Numbered from the stretch's first letter, positions 23,545 through 34,964 are shown. The stretch: 64,000 bases of DNA from Asterias rubens (GCF_902459465.1 NC_047063.1:25341055-25405054); one strand, 5' to 3'. The notes: a model not told the origin generated them from the sequence alone. Numbers and translations: made by a program.

Positions 23545-23702
23545 CATTAGAGCAAATAATTGTTGCGACATTCAGGGCAAAAGACTTTTGTCGAAGTCCG
23601 TTGCGGGGCTGACGGTACTTGAATGCATATAGATGACGGGGTTGATGCAAAAGTTGGTCGCTATCATGATAAGGAAATAGTGTAAAACCACTCGTTGAAT
23701 TT
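23545..23702 (-). pseudogene. Rhodopsin-class GPCR remnant (TM7 region), frameshifted
   Basis: One minus-strand frame reads VVLHYFLIMIATNFCINPVI then Y, which is a seventh transmembrane helix with the NPxxY motif (N-P-V-I-Y). The characteristic cytoplasmic continuation, AFKYRQPRNGLRQKSF, is in a different frame a few nucleotides on, so there is a frameshift just after the NPxxY near 23,622. No other TM helices are visible; the copy is cut by the Kolobok-like element at about 23,704. Class A GPCRs are massively expanded in echinoderms, so a dead copy is unsurprising. The subfamily cannot be named. Confidence 0.6.
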
Positions 23703-23703
23703 G

Positions 23704-24233
23704 TCACTAATATATGTGTTTTGATGAGTGGAATGTGAATAAACAGTTAACTAAGGTTTTAAAAAATCAGTTCTTATGTTATTTACAAATTTAAGAGTAG
23801 ACCCCGACCCGAGAGGGCGCTGTTCGTGACGTCAATCGAGGCAGACTTTGCCTGTAATGCGTAGAGTAAACACAATTGCGAAGTACATGTACGGACCAAG
23901 TCGTGAGTTTGTACGTTTCAAAAAAAAAAAAACATTGTTTTTTTCCGGCAATGCCGACCAGGTGTATTGCTGCTGAATGCAGAAAAACACTTTTTGAAAT
24001 GTACCAACTCACGACTTGGACGTACATGTACTTTGCACGTGTGTTTACTATACGCATTGCAGGCAAAGTCTGCCTCGATTGACGTCACAAAAGGGGTAGG
24101 CGGAGTCAGCCCCAAACAACTTTATATATTTTTTAAACATATAAATCGTGACAAACAATTACTAAAAAAATTGTTTTATTGTTCGTAAGCATATACTCTT
24201 ATGTTTGAAAACAAATTCTATTTCCAGGTGACT
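23704..24233. mobile_element. Kolobok-like TTAA element, internally deleted copy B (inverted, left end missing)
   Basis: This is nearly the reverse complement of copy A (6783-7353). The right terminus TTTCCAGGTGACT is followed by TTAA (24234-24237), but the last ~45 bp of the left end are absent where it meets the GPCR remnant. The start of the THAP frame ([16 protein letters not shown] at about 23,949) remains, then terminates in the foldback. Confidence 0.75.
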
Positions 24234-24479
24234 TTAAGTATCCATGGTAACGTTTTACAGAGATGCAGTGCTGAAATGGGAAACAATGCGATAGGTAGAA
24301 CTAACTAAATAAAAATAAAACTACCTACAATCTATATAAACAACAAATTAAAAAAAAGAAATTTTGATTGCACTATTTCCTCGAGACCGTGATGTCAAAT
24401 ATAGCTCAAACTTTCAAGGGGTTTGTTAATCTAAGAATGAGAAATGCTCAAACATAAAAGTCGTTTTATATAATGCGTA

Positions 24480-24770
24480 CATCAAATCCTGTAAAGTGTC
24501 CCTAAAATCCATTTACCGTCCACCTGCATCATCCAAGAACAGGTCATCTCCTGGTATGTTTTTGGAGGAGTTTTCTACACTTCTAGAGTCAACTGTTCCT
24601 GTACCGGGAGAGGTTGTACTATTCGGTGACTTCAACTTACATGTCAACTCACCTGAAGATAGCTACGGTAAGAACCTTCTATATCTTACAGAAATCGCTG
24701 GCTTCCACTCACCGCTCCGGTCACACACTTGTCTTGATGTTTTCACGCATAGGGTCAACCGTGATTTCTG
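24480..24770 (+). pseudogene. Non-LTR retrotransposon endonuclease fragment
   Basis: The frame encodes LKSIYRPPASS..., then VVLFGDFNLHVNSPED, the conserved YRPP and GDFN-x-H blocks of the apurinic-type endonuclease domain of Jockey/CR1/L2-type retrotransposons. Only about 90 residues survive; both N-terminal catalytic blocks and the reverse transcriptase are absent. The right side is cut by a MITE at about 24,774. Confidence 0.75.
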
Positions 24771-24773
24771 ATA

Positions 24774-25062
24774 TTACTTGGTGACGAGTAAAGGGTAGAG
24801 GTTGATAGTATAAAACATTGTGAGAAAAAGCTCCCTCTGAAGTGCCATGTTTTCGAGAAAGAAGTAATTTTCCACGAATTTGATCAAGCATCTGAAAGCA
24901 CACAACTTCGTGTGACAATGGTGTTTTTTCTTTCATTATTATCTCGCAACTTCGTAGACCGATTGAGCTCAAATTTTCACAGGTTTGTTATTTCATGTAT
25001 ATAATAAGATACACCAAGTGAGAAGTATGGTCTTTGACAATTACCAATAGTGTCCACTGTCT
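24774..25062. mobile_element. TTAA MITE, 5'-truncated copy (AGGCAGTGGACAC family)
   Basis: Starts within the family consensus (ACTTGGTGACGAGTAAAGGG) and ends CAATAGTGTCCACTGTCT followed by TTAA at 25063-25066. Confidence 0.75.
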
Positions 25063-25596
25063 TTAACTTCCTGTTCCAAAACTCCAGTCTTTTTTGTTGT
25101 ATATAAGAAGCAGGCACAAATTAGAGGTGTCTTGTTTTATGTGTGTCCTCTGTTGTTTAGGATGTGGGTTCTTTGGAGAGATTTTCTTCAATATCCAAGT
25201 TCAAAACTTTGCTTTTCTTTTTTCGAGAGTTTATGAGGCGCTTAGGGTAACCGCCGTTAGATTGGTGACTTTATTACAATTGATTAACTAAAATTTAGTT
25301 CATAAATTGATTGGTTGATTTTACATAGTCAAACAATCACACCGATGAAAGGTCATCGGAACCAAAACCAAGGCAATCATACACTTTTTAGTTTCCTTGC
25401 GAATCAGTTTCGAACCCGAAGTTATCGAGTCACCTTTCCTGTGCATCGCCTGACTACACAAATTCCATTTGAGAAAGTTAAGAAATTCGTTCAAAATGTG
25501 AAGTACATGTAATTGTTTGTTGGATTGGTTGGCCCATCTGAAGATATGTATGTGTTCTTAAAGATGTAAGCTACTGCGGTAGGTAGTACCGGTGAG

Positions 25597-26107
25597 TTAG
25601 GATCCAAATCTGCCGTCAGAGTCAGCCTCCAAACAGTCGATGATCAAGGAATACTCACAGACCACGTAATTTTTACGGGAGCAGCGATTGTCATTCCAAA
25701 GTCCTCCATGCCTCATCTCTGCGCAATGCTCACCATCGCAAGTGTGATTATTGGTGTAATTATTTGGCTCGTTCGACGCCCAATTGAAATAGCTACAATG
25801 TTGGCCTATCTCACCCGGTTTTTCCCATGTTTTTTCATGCTGTTTGTCGGTACATCCAACCCAAAGATGACTATGATTGAAGGTAGCATCAAACAATTTC
25901 CAGACGACCCGGTTTTCATCAAGGGAATCGATGACTACCAAGCCACCACCCTTATCTGAGCAGACTTGAACAGCGTCTTCCCAAGACATCTTGGTATCAA
26001 GCAATTCGTAGTGAAATCCAGAAAACCACATAATGAACACTCTTTGACTGGTCGGTGTCAAACCAGGCAGCAAATAAGAGAGTTACGTGAAGCCAAGCCA
26101 GCTTCAT
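25597..26107 (-). pseudogene. C-type lectin, probably frame-broken between signal peptide and CTLD
   Basis: From 26073 a 158-residue frame encodes a C-type lectin-like domain: MSWEDAVQVCSDKGGGLVVI, LWVGC, EPNN (EPN motif, mannose-type sugar and Ca2+ binding), CDGEHCAEM, LWNDNRC (WND motif) and YVVCEY. These are the standard calcium and carbohydrate contacts, so the fold core appears intact. A plausible signal peptide, MKLAWLHVTLLFAAW, starts at 26107 but lies in a frame offset by one nucleotide, and no convincing intron fits in the 40 bp between. The N-terminal cysteine pair (CPxxW...C) usual in secreted lectins is not visible. It may be a pseudogene, a sequencing indel, or a lectin using an unseen upstream exon. 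Echinoderm secreted CTLDs are typically immune or adhesion proteins. Confidence 0.75.
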
Positions 26108-26468
26108 TGTGACGTTTAGGTTTGGAAACCTACTCAAGTCCTCCCTTAATACACTTTCATCACCCTCTAACAAGTGTCTCACTGTGGGCGAATAAGAACA
26201 ACCTTTAGGTTGGCCTACCGTCTTCTAACTAACGAAATTAACAGATTGGCTGGCAGAAATTTGTCAGTGAAGAAAAAAAGAAAATACAGCATGCATCACT
26301 GCGCAAGCAAGCCGTATACTGTACTGTACTGCTCAAGAAATAGCTGCGGCTCATTTGATAAATTAGTCCCTGTAATAGGTAAACCTAACTGAGCTAATTG
26401 AGCTATAAAATGCTATATAGAAAGGTGTGCGGTAACACCATGTAATGACTATCTCTAATGAGTTGGGT

Positions 26469-26530
26469 GGTTCTGAAAAGAACCGTTGGTTTCAACTCGA
26501 CGTTTCGATCAGTATGCTCTGATCGCATTC
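26469..26530 (-). repeat. Histone-type 3' stem-loop repeat, copy 4 (perfect stem)
   Basis: On the minus strand CCAACGGTTCTTTTCAGAAC continues to a perfect 6-bp stem with TTTC loop and canonical flanks (AACGG / ACCACCC). Upstream GATCGAAACGTCGAGTTG resembles the upstream part of copy 1 (GTTGAGTTGTCAACC), so both belong to one repeat family. ATTAGAGATAG follows downstream. Confidence 0.55.
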
Positions 26531-27460
26531 TATAAAATGCTGATAGTCGGTGAAATATTTATGTAAAATTATTATGTGTAAAATCGAACGTATCATTGTG
26601 GATTTTATTTGAACGAGTAATTGATGAAGCATATAAAGATTTATATACACAAGAAAGCTGATCTTCTTGTACATGCATGTATTAAAATCAACTGACGATT
26701 TGAAGATACCGAATGTATGTGACAATGTAGGACTTTATATTTAAATTATTATTATTAATATTTTGTAGAATAATTTGGATAAAAACTCCAGATCCCCTTT
26801 AAACCAGCCTATATTTGCTTGTACCTAGTTTTGCATTATGCATGACCCTTTGAAGACAACAACTAGTTGGACTGTAGTTTGTTACAGTCTGTCCACAGAG
26901 CTGCAGTAGAGTTTGTTTTGTGACATATTTTGGAAAAGTCTTTTCGCGAAAACGGTGCCTGAACTGTCAATATCAGCTTACCAAGAGAGAATCCATGTGT
27001 GTGTGTCATTTTTGTGGAGCTCAAATTTATTGAAATGAGGCACCTTTTAATAATCAATTTTAATTATCCATTTTAAAGTTTTTGTTGTAAAGACACCATG
27101 GTGAATACATTACATACTAGTCTGGTTTGTCAAGACTATTATGTTATGATGTTTAGAATAGATCCAATTGTAAGACGGGAAATAGTCCTATAGGGCTAGG
27201 CTAAACGGTAGCATACAGTGCAAACAATGCTCTATATTAAAAAATACACAAAAACTACCAAGTTAGTCTCGCCATGTGTCGCAGCTTTTTACAGCAAGGA
27301 ACATTATTCAGCTCAAATTCAGCTCAAATTGGGATTTCCAGAGTCCCTCCAAATCATGGACCAATCACGGATTCGTCCAAAATTCATCAAGTTGGAAGTC
27401 ACTACAACCGTGGAGATTCTACCTCCATGCTACAACCTAAACCTAGTAGCTCCTCGTTTA

Positions 27461-27488
27461 ATTAAAGGCAGTGGACACTATTGGTATC
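27461..27488. repeat. TTAA MITE terminal scrap
   Basis: TTAA followed by AGGCAGTGGACACTATTGG, then unrelated sequence; only the left terminus survives. Confidence 0.6.
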
Positions 27489-27679
27489 TTTGTCCTATTT
27501 TTGTATCCAACGTGATGGTAAGTTCGGTTGTTGAATAGTTGAATAGTTAAGTGCCTATTGGGCACAGTGTAACCTTTTGTAAGCTGGATAATTTTACTAT
27601 TTTTAGTATAGGGGGCCTAATTATAAATATGGAGCAATATGACCGGTTTGTAATTGAATTAATTCAATTTACTCAACTG

Positions 27680-30256
27680 TCATTTATATCGTAGGACGTC
27701 CTGTTTTCAAGGTGTCCCTAAAATCGTGGACAATCTATTAGTTACCTCTCTGTGCGGGATGTAAACAGTCCCTAGATACAAAAATGTTGGTTTTATTTGC
27801 CAAGCAAAGAGCCTCCTTTCCCTTGACCAAAACTTAGAAACACGTAAGGCCCTAAGGGTCCACTGGTTATTTGCACTTATATCCTCCTCTTACCAGTTTT
27901 CACGGTATTATGCCTTTTTCTTTGAATTGGGAAACAGATAATGATGCTATATATCAACCGATGCCCTAATTATCTTCATTTGTTTATATTAAGTATGCAA
28001 ACATATATTAAAACTTGATGGACATTGAAATGTTCACACCACACACCGGTTCTGGTGGTATACTGCACAATCTCCACATATCGCCGATCGGGATGTACAC
28101 GTACGTGCAGGTGACTGAGCAGCAATGATTTACATGAAGTGAGCCCCCCTGATGATGTTACCCATATCCATAGCTTGAAGTTTACTCTTAAAAATACTAA
28201 TAGTTGGTGCGTCGCGAATATCCTGCGGTAGTTTGTTCCATTCTGCAAAGGATCTTGGGAGGAAGGAGAATTTGTAACAGTCTTTGTTTGCAGAAGGCTT
28301 GATGAAGGCAGTTGCAGCCTGTTGTCTATAGTTCCAACCATTCCCGTGTGCGATTTGGTCTGGTATGAATCAGTGTCTATGGCAATAAGCTTGTGAACGG
28401 ATTTGTAAAGGAGTGACAAGCGTTGGATGGCCCGCCGGTGTTCAAGTTGTTCCCAGTCGAGTTGTGATATCAGGTTGCTGACGCTATCTTTTCTATTGTT
28501 ATTGTTAAGGACGAATCTGGCAGATCGCCGTTGAACCCCTTCCAACCGATTTTTGTAGGTGTTGGAAGGGGTTCAACGGCGATCTGCCAGATTCGTCCTT
28601 AACAATAACAATAGAAAAGTCACCGATCTTCGATGACTTCAACTGGCCCCATTTGTTTTGAGTTTTTCCTGTTTTCTCGGCAAACAAGAAAGTATGGTTT
28701 CCCGGTGAAGCCATACATGGAAGAAACATCTGCAGTGACTACAAGTTTTCTTTGAGACTCTGTGTATGACTCTATAGCCAGCCGTTGTCTTCGTTTTATT
28801 CAAAATATTTTTAATGAAATTTTAAAAATTACCATGGTAATTTGCACCAAAAAAAATAATAATAATAATAAAGTGTGAATAATTATTGGCTTTCAAATCT
28901 GATTTTTATTTATTTTTTTACCCCTTTTTTTTCTTAAAATTTATAATAAAGCGTATAAATAGTGATAATTGAATCAACAAGCTGATGTTTAAATTTTACT
29001 ATTAATAATAATGTTGATATGAGGGTTAAAAAATCAAAATCTCCAAAAATATTAAAAAATGATATAAGGCACATGGCTTCTTTAAGCCTCTGTGTTTTTT
29101 TTCCAGAATGCTCAGCCAAATATTCAGTGACATGATTTGATCATCGTGAGTTGTGAATTGAAATAGTGTTTGATGAAACTTTTTCGGTGGGCAAATATTT
29201 TTATATGGCCTCAACATTATGACATATTTTTTGTACCTTGTAGAAATGCCTAAAACACCAAACTTTGTGCATTTACAAGTGCAAATAACCAGTGGAGCCT
29301 TACGTGTTTCTAAGTTTTGGTCAAGGGAGAGGAGACTCTTTGCTTGGCAAATAAAACCAAAATTTGTTATCTAGGGACTGTTTACATCGTGCACAGAGAG
29401 GTAAAAGATTTGCCACGATTTTAGGGACACTTTGAAAACAGGACCTCCTACGATAAATGCAAAAAGTTTGGTGTTTTAGACATTTCTACAAGGTACAAAT
29501 ATATGTCATTATGTTGAGGCCAAACAAAAAAATTGCCCACCGAAAAAGTTTCATCAAACACTATTTCAATTCACAATTCACGATGATCAAATCATGTGAC
29601 TGAACATTCTGTTGAGCATTCTGGAGAACAGATACAGAGGCTTAAAAAAGCCATGTGCCTTATATTATTTTCTAATATTTTTTGAGATTTTTTTTAACCC
29701 TCGTATCAATATTATTATAAATATTAAAATTTAAACATCAGCTTGGTGATTAAGTTATCACTTTTATTTTTGCGCCTAATTAAAAATATTAAAGGGAATT
29801 TTTTTTAATTAAAATTAAATAAAAATCAGATTTTAAAGCCAATATTACTATTATTTTTTTTTTTTTGCAAATAACCATGGTATTTTTCAAATTGTCATAA
29901 AAAAATATTGTGAATAAAATGAAGACTACTGCTGGCTATAGAGTCATATACAGAGTCTCACAGAACACTTGCAGTCACTGCAGATATTTTTTCTACGTAT
30001 GGCTTCACCGGGAAACCATTCTTTCTCGTTTGCCTTGAAAACAGGAAAAACTCAAAACAAATGGGACCAGTTGAATTCATTGAAGATCGGTGTGTGGTGT
30101 GAAAATTTCAATGTCCATCAAGTTTTAATTTATGTTTGCATACTTAATATAAACAAATGAAGATAATTAGGGCATCAGTTGATATATCGCATCATTTTTT
30201 TTTCCCAATTCAAAGAAAAAGGCATAATACCGTGAAAACTGGTAAGAGGAGGATAT
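27680..30256. repeat. Compound inverted repeat (X-Y-X'-Y' order) of about 2.6 kb
   Basis: Block Y (27,884-28,049 plus 28,622-29,276) is the inverse of Y' (29,458-30,256), about 800 bp each. Block X (about 27,680-27,880) is the inverse of X' (29,277-29,457), which forms the loop between the Y arms. Shared landmarks include CCTCCTCTTACCAGTTTTCA / its complement, TATGGCTTCACCGGGAAACC / its complement, and CTTACGTGTTTCTAAG / its complement. The order X-Y-X'-Y' is not a simple palindrome. No open frame of note except the retrotransposon scrap inserted in Y. Confidence 0.75.
28050..28621 (-). pseudogene. Non-LTR retrotransposon C-terminal fragment with inverted 5' end
   Basis: On the minus strand the frame reads MEGVQRRSARFVLNNNN, SQLDWEQLEHRRAIQRL and SLLYK, the typical post-RT C-terminal signature (QRRAARFV...W..L..RR...LYK) of Jockey/CR1-type elements. 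Its 5' end (about 28,500-28,616) is a perfect inverted repeat of roughly 55-58 bp around a 14-nt loop. The arm opposite (Y') is uninterrupted, and CACCG occurs on both sides of the insert, giving a 5-bp target duplication. Dead insertion. Confidence 0.75.
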
Positions 30257-30279
30257 ATCCCTCACGACAATAACGATAC

Positions 30280-30690
30280 TGGTTCATTGAATTTTGGAAA
30301 CGCATTATCTCCTTTTTTTCTTTTTCTATCTTGCCAAAACTAGGCTCTATGTTATCATGGTCACGTGTCCTTTTTGAACTCTCATTGGCCATGTGGGCGA
30401 CAGAAAATCAACTACGCAATCTCAAAAATTTGTTAAAATGATAAATTCTTATAATTCAGTCCTCAACTACTCCATTTTACCACTACACTACAAATGCTGA
30501 TTGTTCCCGAACTCTGCCGAACGCCTCTGCGAAGTCACGACACATGACGAGCGTGTGCATATTATTTTTTTTCCCTGGACAAATGTGGAGAATTATCTGC
30601 ACACGATCTGTGCTTTGTGTACAAAACATACGGACACGCGTCTGGGAACCAGACGTCTGGTGTTCACAAGCAAGGCTGTTCACGGCAAGC
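30280..30690. repeat. Dispersed repeat, related to 39.75-40.12 kb
   Basis: About 400 bp shared with 39,746-40,120, including TTTTACCACTACACTACAAA, GAACGC...GCAAAGTCACGACAC, GACACGCGTCTGGGAACCAG and CGTCTG. This copy has only one arm; the other copy is a foldback. Confidence 0.7.
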
Positions 30691-32348
30691 CCATGGGTAA
30701 CGTCAGTTTCAATTTTCTTTTCCAGAATATTGACACCAAAGGAGAAAATTCAACAATAAAAAAAAAAACCATCTTGGATTTTCGGCTACAAGGAACATGA
30801 GTCAGGTAAAAATATTTTTACAAAATTCAACTGTACAGCCATCGATTTCACCAAACTCACCGGCAGGACCTTTATACCCTGGACTCTGTCACGTTGCATG
30901 CAACGGAGGAGTCCAACCTGGGCTACATGCTGGCCGTACCCGCCGCAAATCGCCATATTATTATAAGGGCGCTTTTTCGTAACGTGGCTGGAGAAGCGAA
31001 GGGCTGTAACAAATTTAAGCGTATCCTTTTCCTAGGGAGGATGAGTGTTTTACCTACTTTCTCACGTGGTGCATATAAATCCAACCAAGCATGCACTCAG
31101 TAGTGGTGTGGTCAAAGATGGAAGACTTTCATCTTTCATGTTAACGCATGAAGCTGGCATGGAGACACAGTATAGTGCATACAATTAGAGGGTACTTTTG
31201 ACAGGCTTGGTAGGTAGTGCGCAAATGAGAAAGAAGGTAAAACATGACCATTTATGCTAAGTGGCCCTCATCTTTCCTGGGGAAAAAAATACAACTGACT
31301 ATTGAGATCAATGTAAGGGAGCATTCGCTAAACTGAAGTAGTCTCTGTTGTCCAGAATTTGAGAACAGATTTTGGGTGAATTAGCGTCCGGTCTGTGAGT
31401 GTACACGTTGTTATGGTTGTTAAGCGTGGGCATGTCAACGTTAGACTTGATTAGAGACCCGTTATTGTGCGAGAGGTCTCTATCAGACATTAAAATGTAA
31501 ATCCTGTGTGCCTACCGCTCAACTCACGGCTACACTTAGCCCCATCGCAAAGAAGGTATAAAAACATGTTATTACTACAAGGAAAGAGAGGGTCTGAAAA
31601 AAACATCCTTGCAGTCCCCCCCCCAAAAAAAAAGAAAGTCCGTTTATAGACACATCCTCATTGTCAATTGGTTCCTCTGGTCATTGTTTGTCGACTACCC
31701 CACACTTGTCGACCTGACAAAAATACAAAGATAGTACCAAGAAGTCACCCTAACCCATACTTATAAACACATTAGTTTACAGTTTTAAATTTACAGAATT
31801 CAGAGATGTTGCGCTCAAAACCAATGATGGCGATACCTACTGTACGTGAGGTTGTGTATTGTTTGTCTCTAGAAACTCTTAACTGGGTAATTCTCGCGCA
31901 TGCGAGGAGGCTTTCACTACCTCCATGTTCAGAGCATCACATACAAATGGCTAGACAGGACAATGCTGCCTTTTTTAATAGCGAATCAAATGAGTACATG
32001 TATAAGCACGGCACTGACAAATTTGTTAAATGTTTTATGCACATTCATCTTTTCCATGTTTAGTCCATCAGTAAATATCTCTATTCTTAATTTCTCGCTT
32101 GAAAGCAAAATGTTTTTTTTTTCCAGATAAATGTCTTCAACAATCCCAAGTGACGTTGGAATAGATTGCTCAAATAAAGCACACTAGATGTTTGTGGAAA
32201 GAAACTCTACAAAAGCATTCACTCTGGAATTCATTGTGGACTCCGTACGAGCGGTTAACTCGGGGTTGTAGTCTTACAAAGCTTTTATTGAGAACTGAAA
32301 CATTTGAATTTCCACCATGATGTAATGCTGGCTGAATTTTATTAGAAA

Positions 32349-33799
32349 ATGAATAAGTCTTTAAGAAATGGTAATGGAAGAGTGTTCTTGCGAGGAAGCC
32401 CCAAACTACGCAGTGTGAGTGTCAATCTTGGGAAAAAGCTACTTGTTTGTGACAATATTGTTGCAAAGCCATCAACCGAAGAAAACCTGTCACTAAACAT
32501 CAGTTTTTCCAGACTAAAGAAAGTCCATTTGTATGTGATATATGTGGAAAAGCCTCCTCCCTTGCATGTAAGACCGACCAGAAAGACAATCAGCAAGGTA
32601 AAACTAGAGAGAAAAATAGAGAAAGATGTAATACTGACAACAAGCCATTTGTTTGTGAACATTGCGGAAAGGGCTTTGCATGGAAGCGTAACCTGCACAC
32701 TCATGAGCGTGTTTACACTGGAGATATATCATTTGTATGCAACAAATGTGGTAAAGGTTTCACACGAAGTGATTTTCTTACCAATCATGAGCGTGTCCAC
32801 ACTGGGGAGAAACCATTTGTTTGTGACGATTGTGGGAAAGCCTTTACACTAAAACATAGTCTGACCGACCATGAGCGTGTCCACACTGGAGAGAAACCAT
32901 TTATATGCAAAAATTGTGGTAAAGCTTTCACACAAAGTCATCATCTTACCATCCACCAGCGTGTCCACACTGGAGAGAAACCATTTGCTTGTGAGGTTTG
33001 TGCCAAAGCATTCGCCCATAAGCTTTCACTGACAGTCCACCAGTGTGTCCACACTGGAGAAAAACCATTTGTTTGTGACATTTGTGGAAAAGCTTTCACA
33101 CAGAAGCAGCAGTTGACCAGCCACCAGCGTGTCCACACTGGGGAGAAACCATTTGTTTGTGACGATTGTGGGAAAGCCTTTACACTAAAACATAGTGTGA
33201 CCATCCATAATCATGTTCACACTGGAGAGAAACCATTCTTTTGTGACATTTGTGGAAAGTGCTTTGCCTATAAGCTTACTCTGACCAGACATCAGCGTGC
33301 CCACACTGGAAAGAAACCATTCGTTTGTGACATTTGTGAAAAGGCTTTCGCACTAAGGGATACCCTGATCATCCACAATCGTGTCCACGCTGAAGAGAAA
33401 CCATTCGTTTGTGACAGTTGTGGAAAAGCTTTTACACAGAAACCTTATCTGACTGACCATCGGCGTGTCCACACTGGAGAGAAACCATTAGTTTGTGACA
33501 TTTGTGAAAAAGCTTTCACACTTAAGCATTATCTGACCCTCCATCAACGTGTCCACACTGGAGAAAAACCATGTGTTTGTGACATTTGTGGAAAAGCTTT
33601 TGCAAATAGGTCTAACCTGACCGTCCATCAACGTGTCCACACTGGAGAAAAACCATTCGTTTGTAACTATTGTGAAAAAACCTTCTCTCATCAGCCTCAT
33701 CTGACCCGACATCTGCGTATTCACACTGGAGAGAAACCATTTGGCTCAATGCTGATTATTTGCGAAGGCGTTAGTTTTCGACAATATCACCATAAATGA
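32349..33799 (+). pseudogene. C2H2 zinc-finger protein, 13 complete fingers, frame-broken 5' end
   Basis: In one continuous frame from about 32,453 to 33,799 there are 13 intact C2H2 fingers (C-x2-C-x12-H-x3-H) joined by HTGEKP linkers, e.g. PFVCDICGKAFTQKQQLTSH, preceded by two degenerate fingers. Tandem C2H2 proteins bind DNA or RNA in the nucleus. No ATG occurs in this frame: an in-frame TGA lies at 32,450, and the upstream MNKSLRNGNGRVFLRG... frame (from 32,349), which also carries a degenerate GKKLLVCDN finger start, is shifted. Either the gene is a decaying copy with a two-base insertion, or translation enters from an upstream exon through the tttttccag acceptor at 32,501-32,512. The last residues (SMLIICEGVSFRQYHHK) come from a dispersed repeat that begins at 33,751. 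No KRAB, BTB or other effector domain is visible. Confidence 0.75.
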
Positions 33800-34085
33800 T
33801 AAATACAGTTTCATTTGTGTTTACTAATGAGCGTTTTGTTGGGTAAGAGCTAAAATTATTTCATCATCATTAGCTTCGACAAGTCAACTGTGAAGGGATG
33901 AATCAATAATGATCTATAAAAAAATAGATGAATTCACCAATGCGTACCCTACTAATGACTATCTAGTTTTATTTTGATGTTTCTTTTTATTCTACAAACA
34001 AAAGCTGTAGCGAGGTTTCCTCCTACTGCATTATACAGTGTATCACTTTAAGTGGCTGGGCGGTCCAGTGGCTTAATGGTTAATA
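33751..34085. repeat. Dispersed repeat copy fused to the zinc-finger frame
   Basis: Begins GCTCAATGCTGATTATTTGC and matches 21,106-21,425 throughout. It supplies the final 17 codons and stop of the zinc-finger frame. Confidence 0.75.
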
Positions 34086-34551
34086 TCTTACTGATGACCA
34101 TTATATAATAATTGTAACGGAGAATTATTCTATTCTACAAAACGAACCAACTTAAACCGGGGGAAAATTGCCCATCAGGTTTTTTTGGTTCCATTAAAAA
34201 TTATTCAAGAAACTGAGTAATATAGTTTTCTAAAAATGCTACGAACAAATCATCGCTGAAAATGTTCAGTCGTGAAAAATATTGTGATACAGCCAATATT
34301 ATGATCTAGGCATGAGGCTAAAACCTGACTATCTAACACTGTGGTTTGGGGGAAAAGTTATTGACTGGAACAAGCGGCACGTTTCGAAACAATAGCGAGG
34401 TTTAGCTGCAGGTAACACGAGCAAACACGTGACCGTCTAACGTCAACGAATTGTTTGGTTTTTAAGGTGACGTCACCACTTAAAGCCTATATCATGCTTA
34501 CCTTTGACGTCTGCACGTGACGTGAAATTAATTGTAACTTAACGTATTTAA

Positions 34552-34733
34552 GGCAGTGGACACTATTGGTAATTACTCAAAATAATTATTAGCATAATAT
34601 GGAGGGGTTGATAGTATAAAACATTGTGAGAAACGGCTCCTTCTGAAGTAATGTAGTTTTCGAGAAAGAAGTAATTTTCCATGAATTTGATTTCGAGACC
34701 TCAAGTTTAGAATTTGAGGTCTCGAAATCAAGC
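34552..34733. mobile_element. TTAA MITE, 3'-truncated copy
   Basis: TTAA (34548-34551) then GGCAGTGGACACTATTGG; ends inside the central GAGGTCTCGAAATC palindrome. Confidence 0.75.
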
Positions 34734-34964
34734 AAAATTTTGTGATGTTGTTCACGTTAACGTATACTGTTTGTGCGTAACTTTCATGTATTTGCTCCCC
34801 TAACGTGCAGCTAAACCTCCCTAGTTTTTGTCATATTTTGTTCTTATAATAGAGTTTATTTGGATAAATCGATTTGATGTAAAAATGTTGAAGATGTACA
34901 ACATATATTCTTCAGTTTCAGACATTTCCACTTTATGGTTTCAGAACAAATGAAGACATTAGGC

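Noticed and set aside
32941..33724. Minus-strand frames opposite the zinc fingers
   Set aside because: Antisense shadows of the C2H2 coding repeat.
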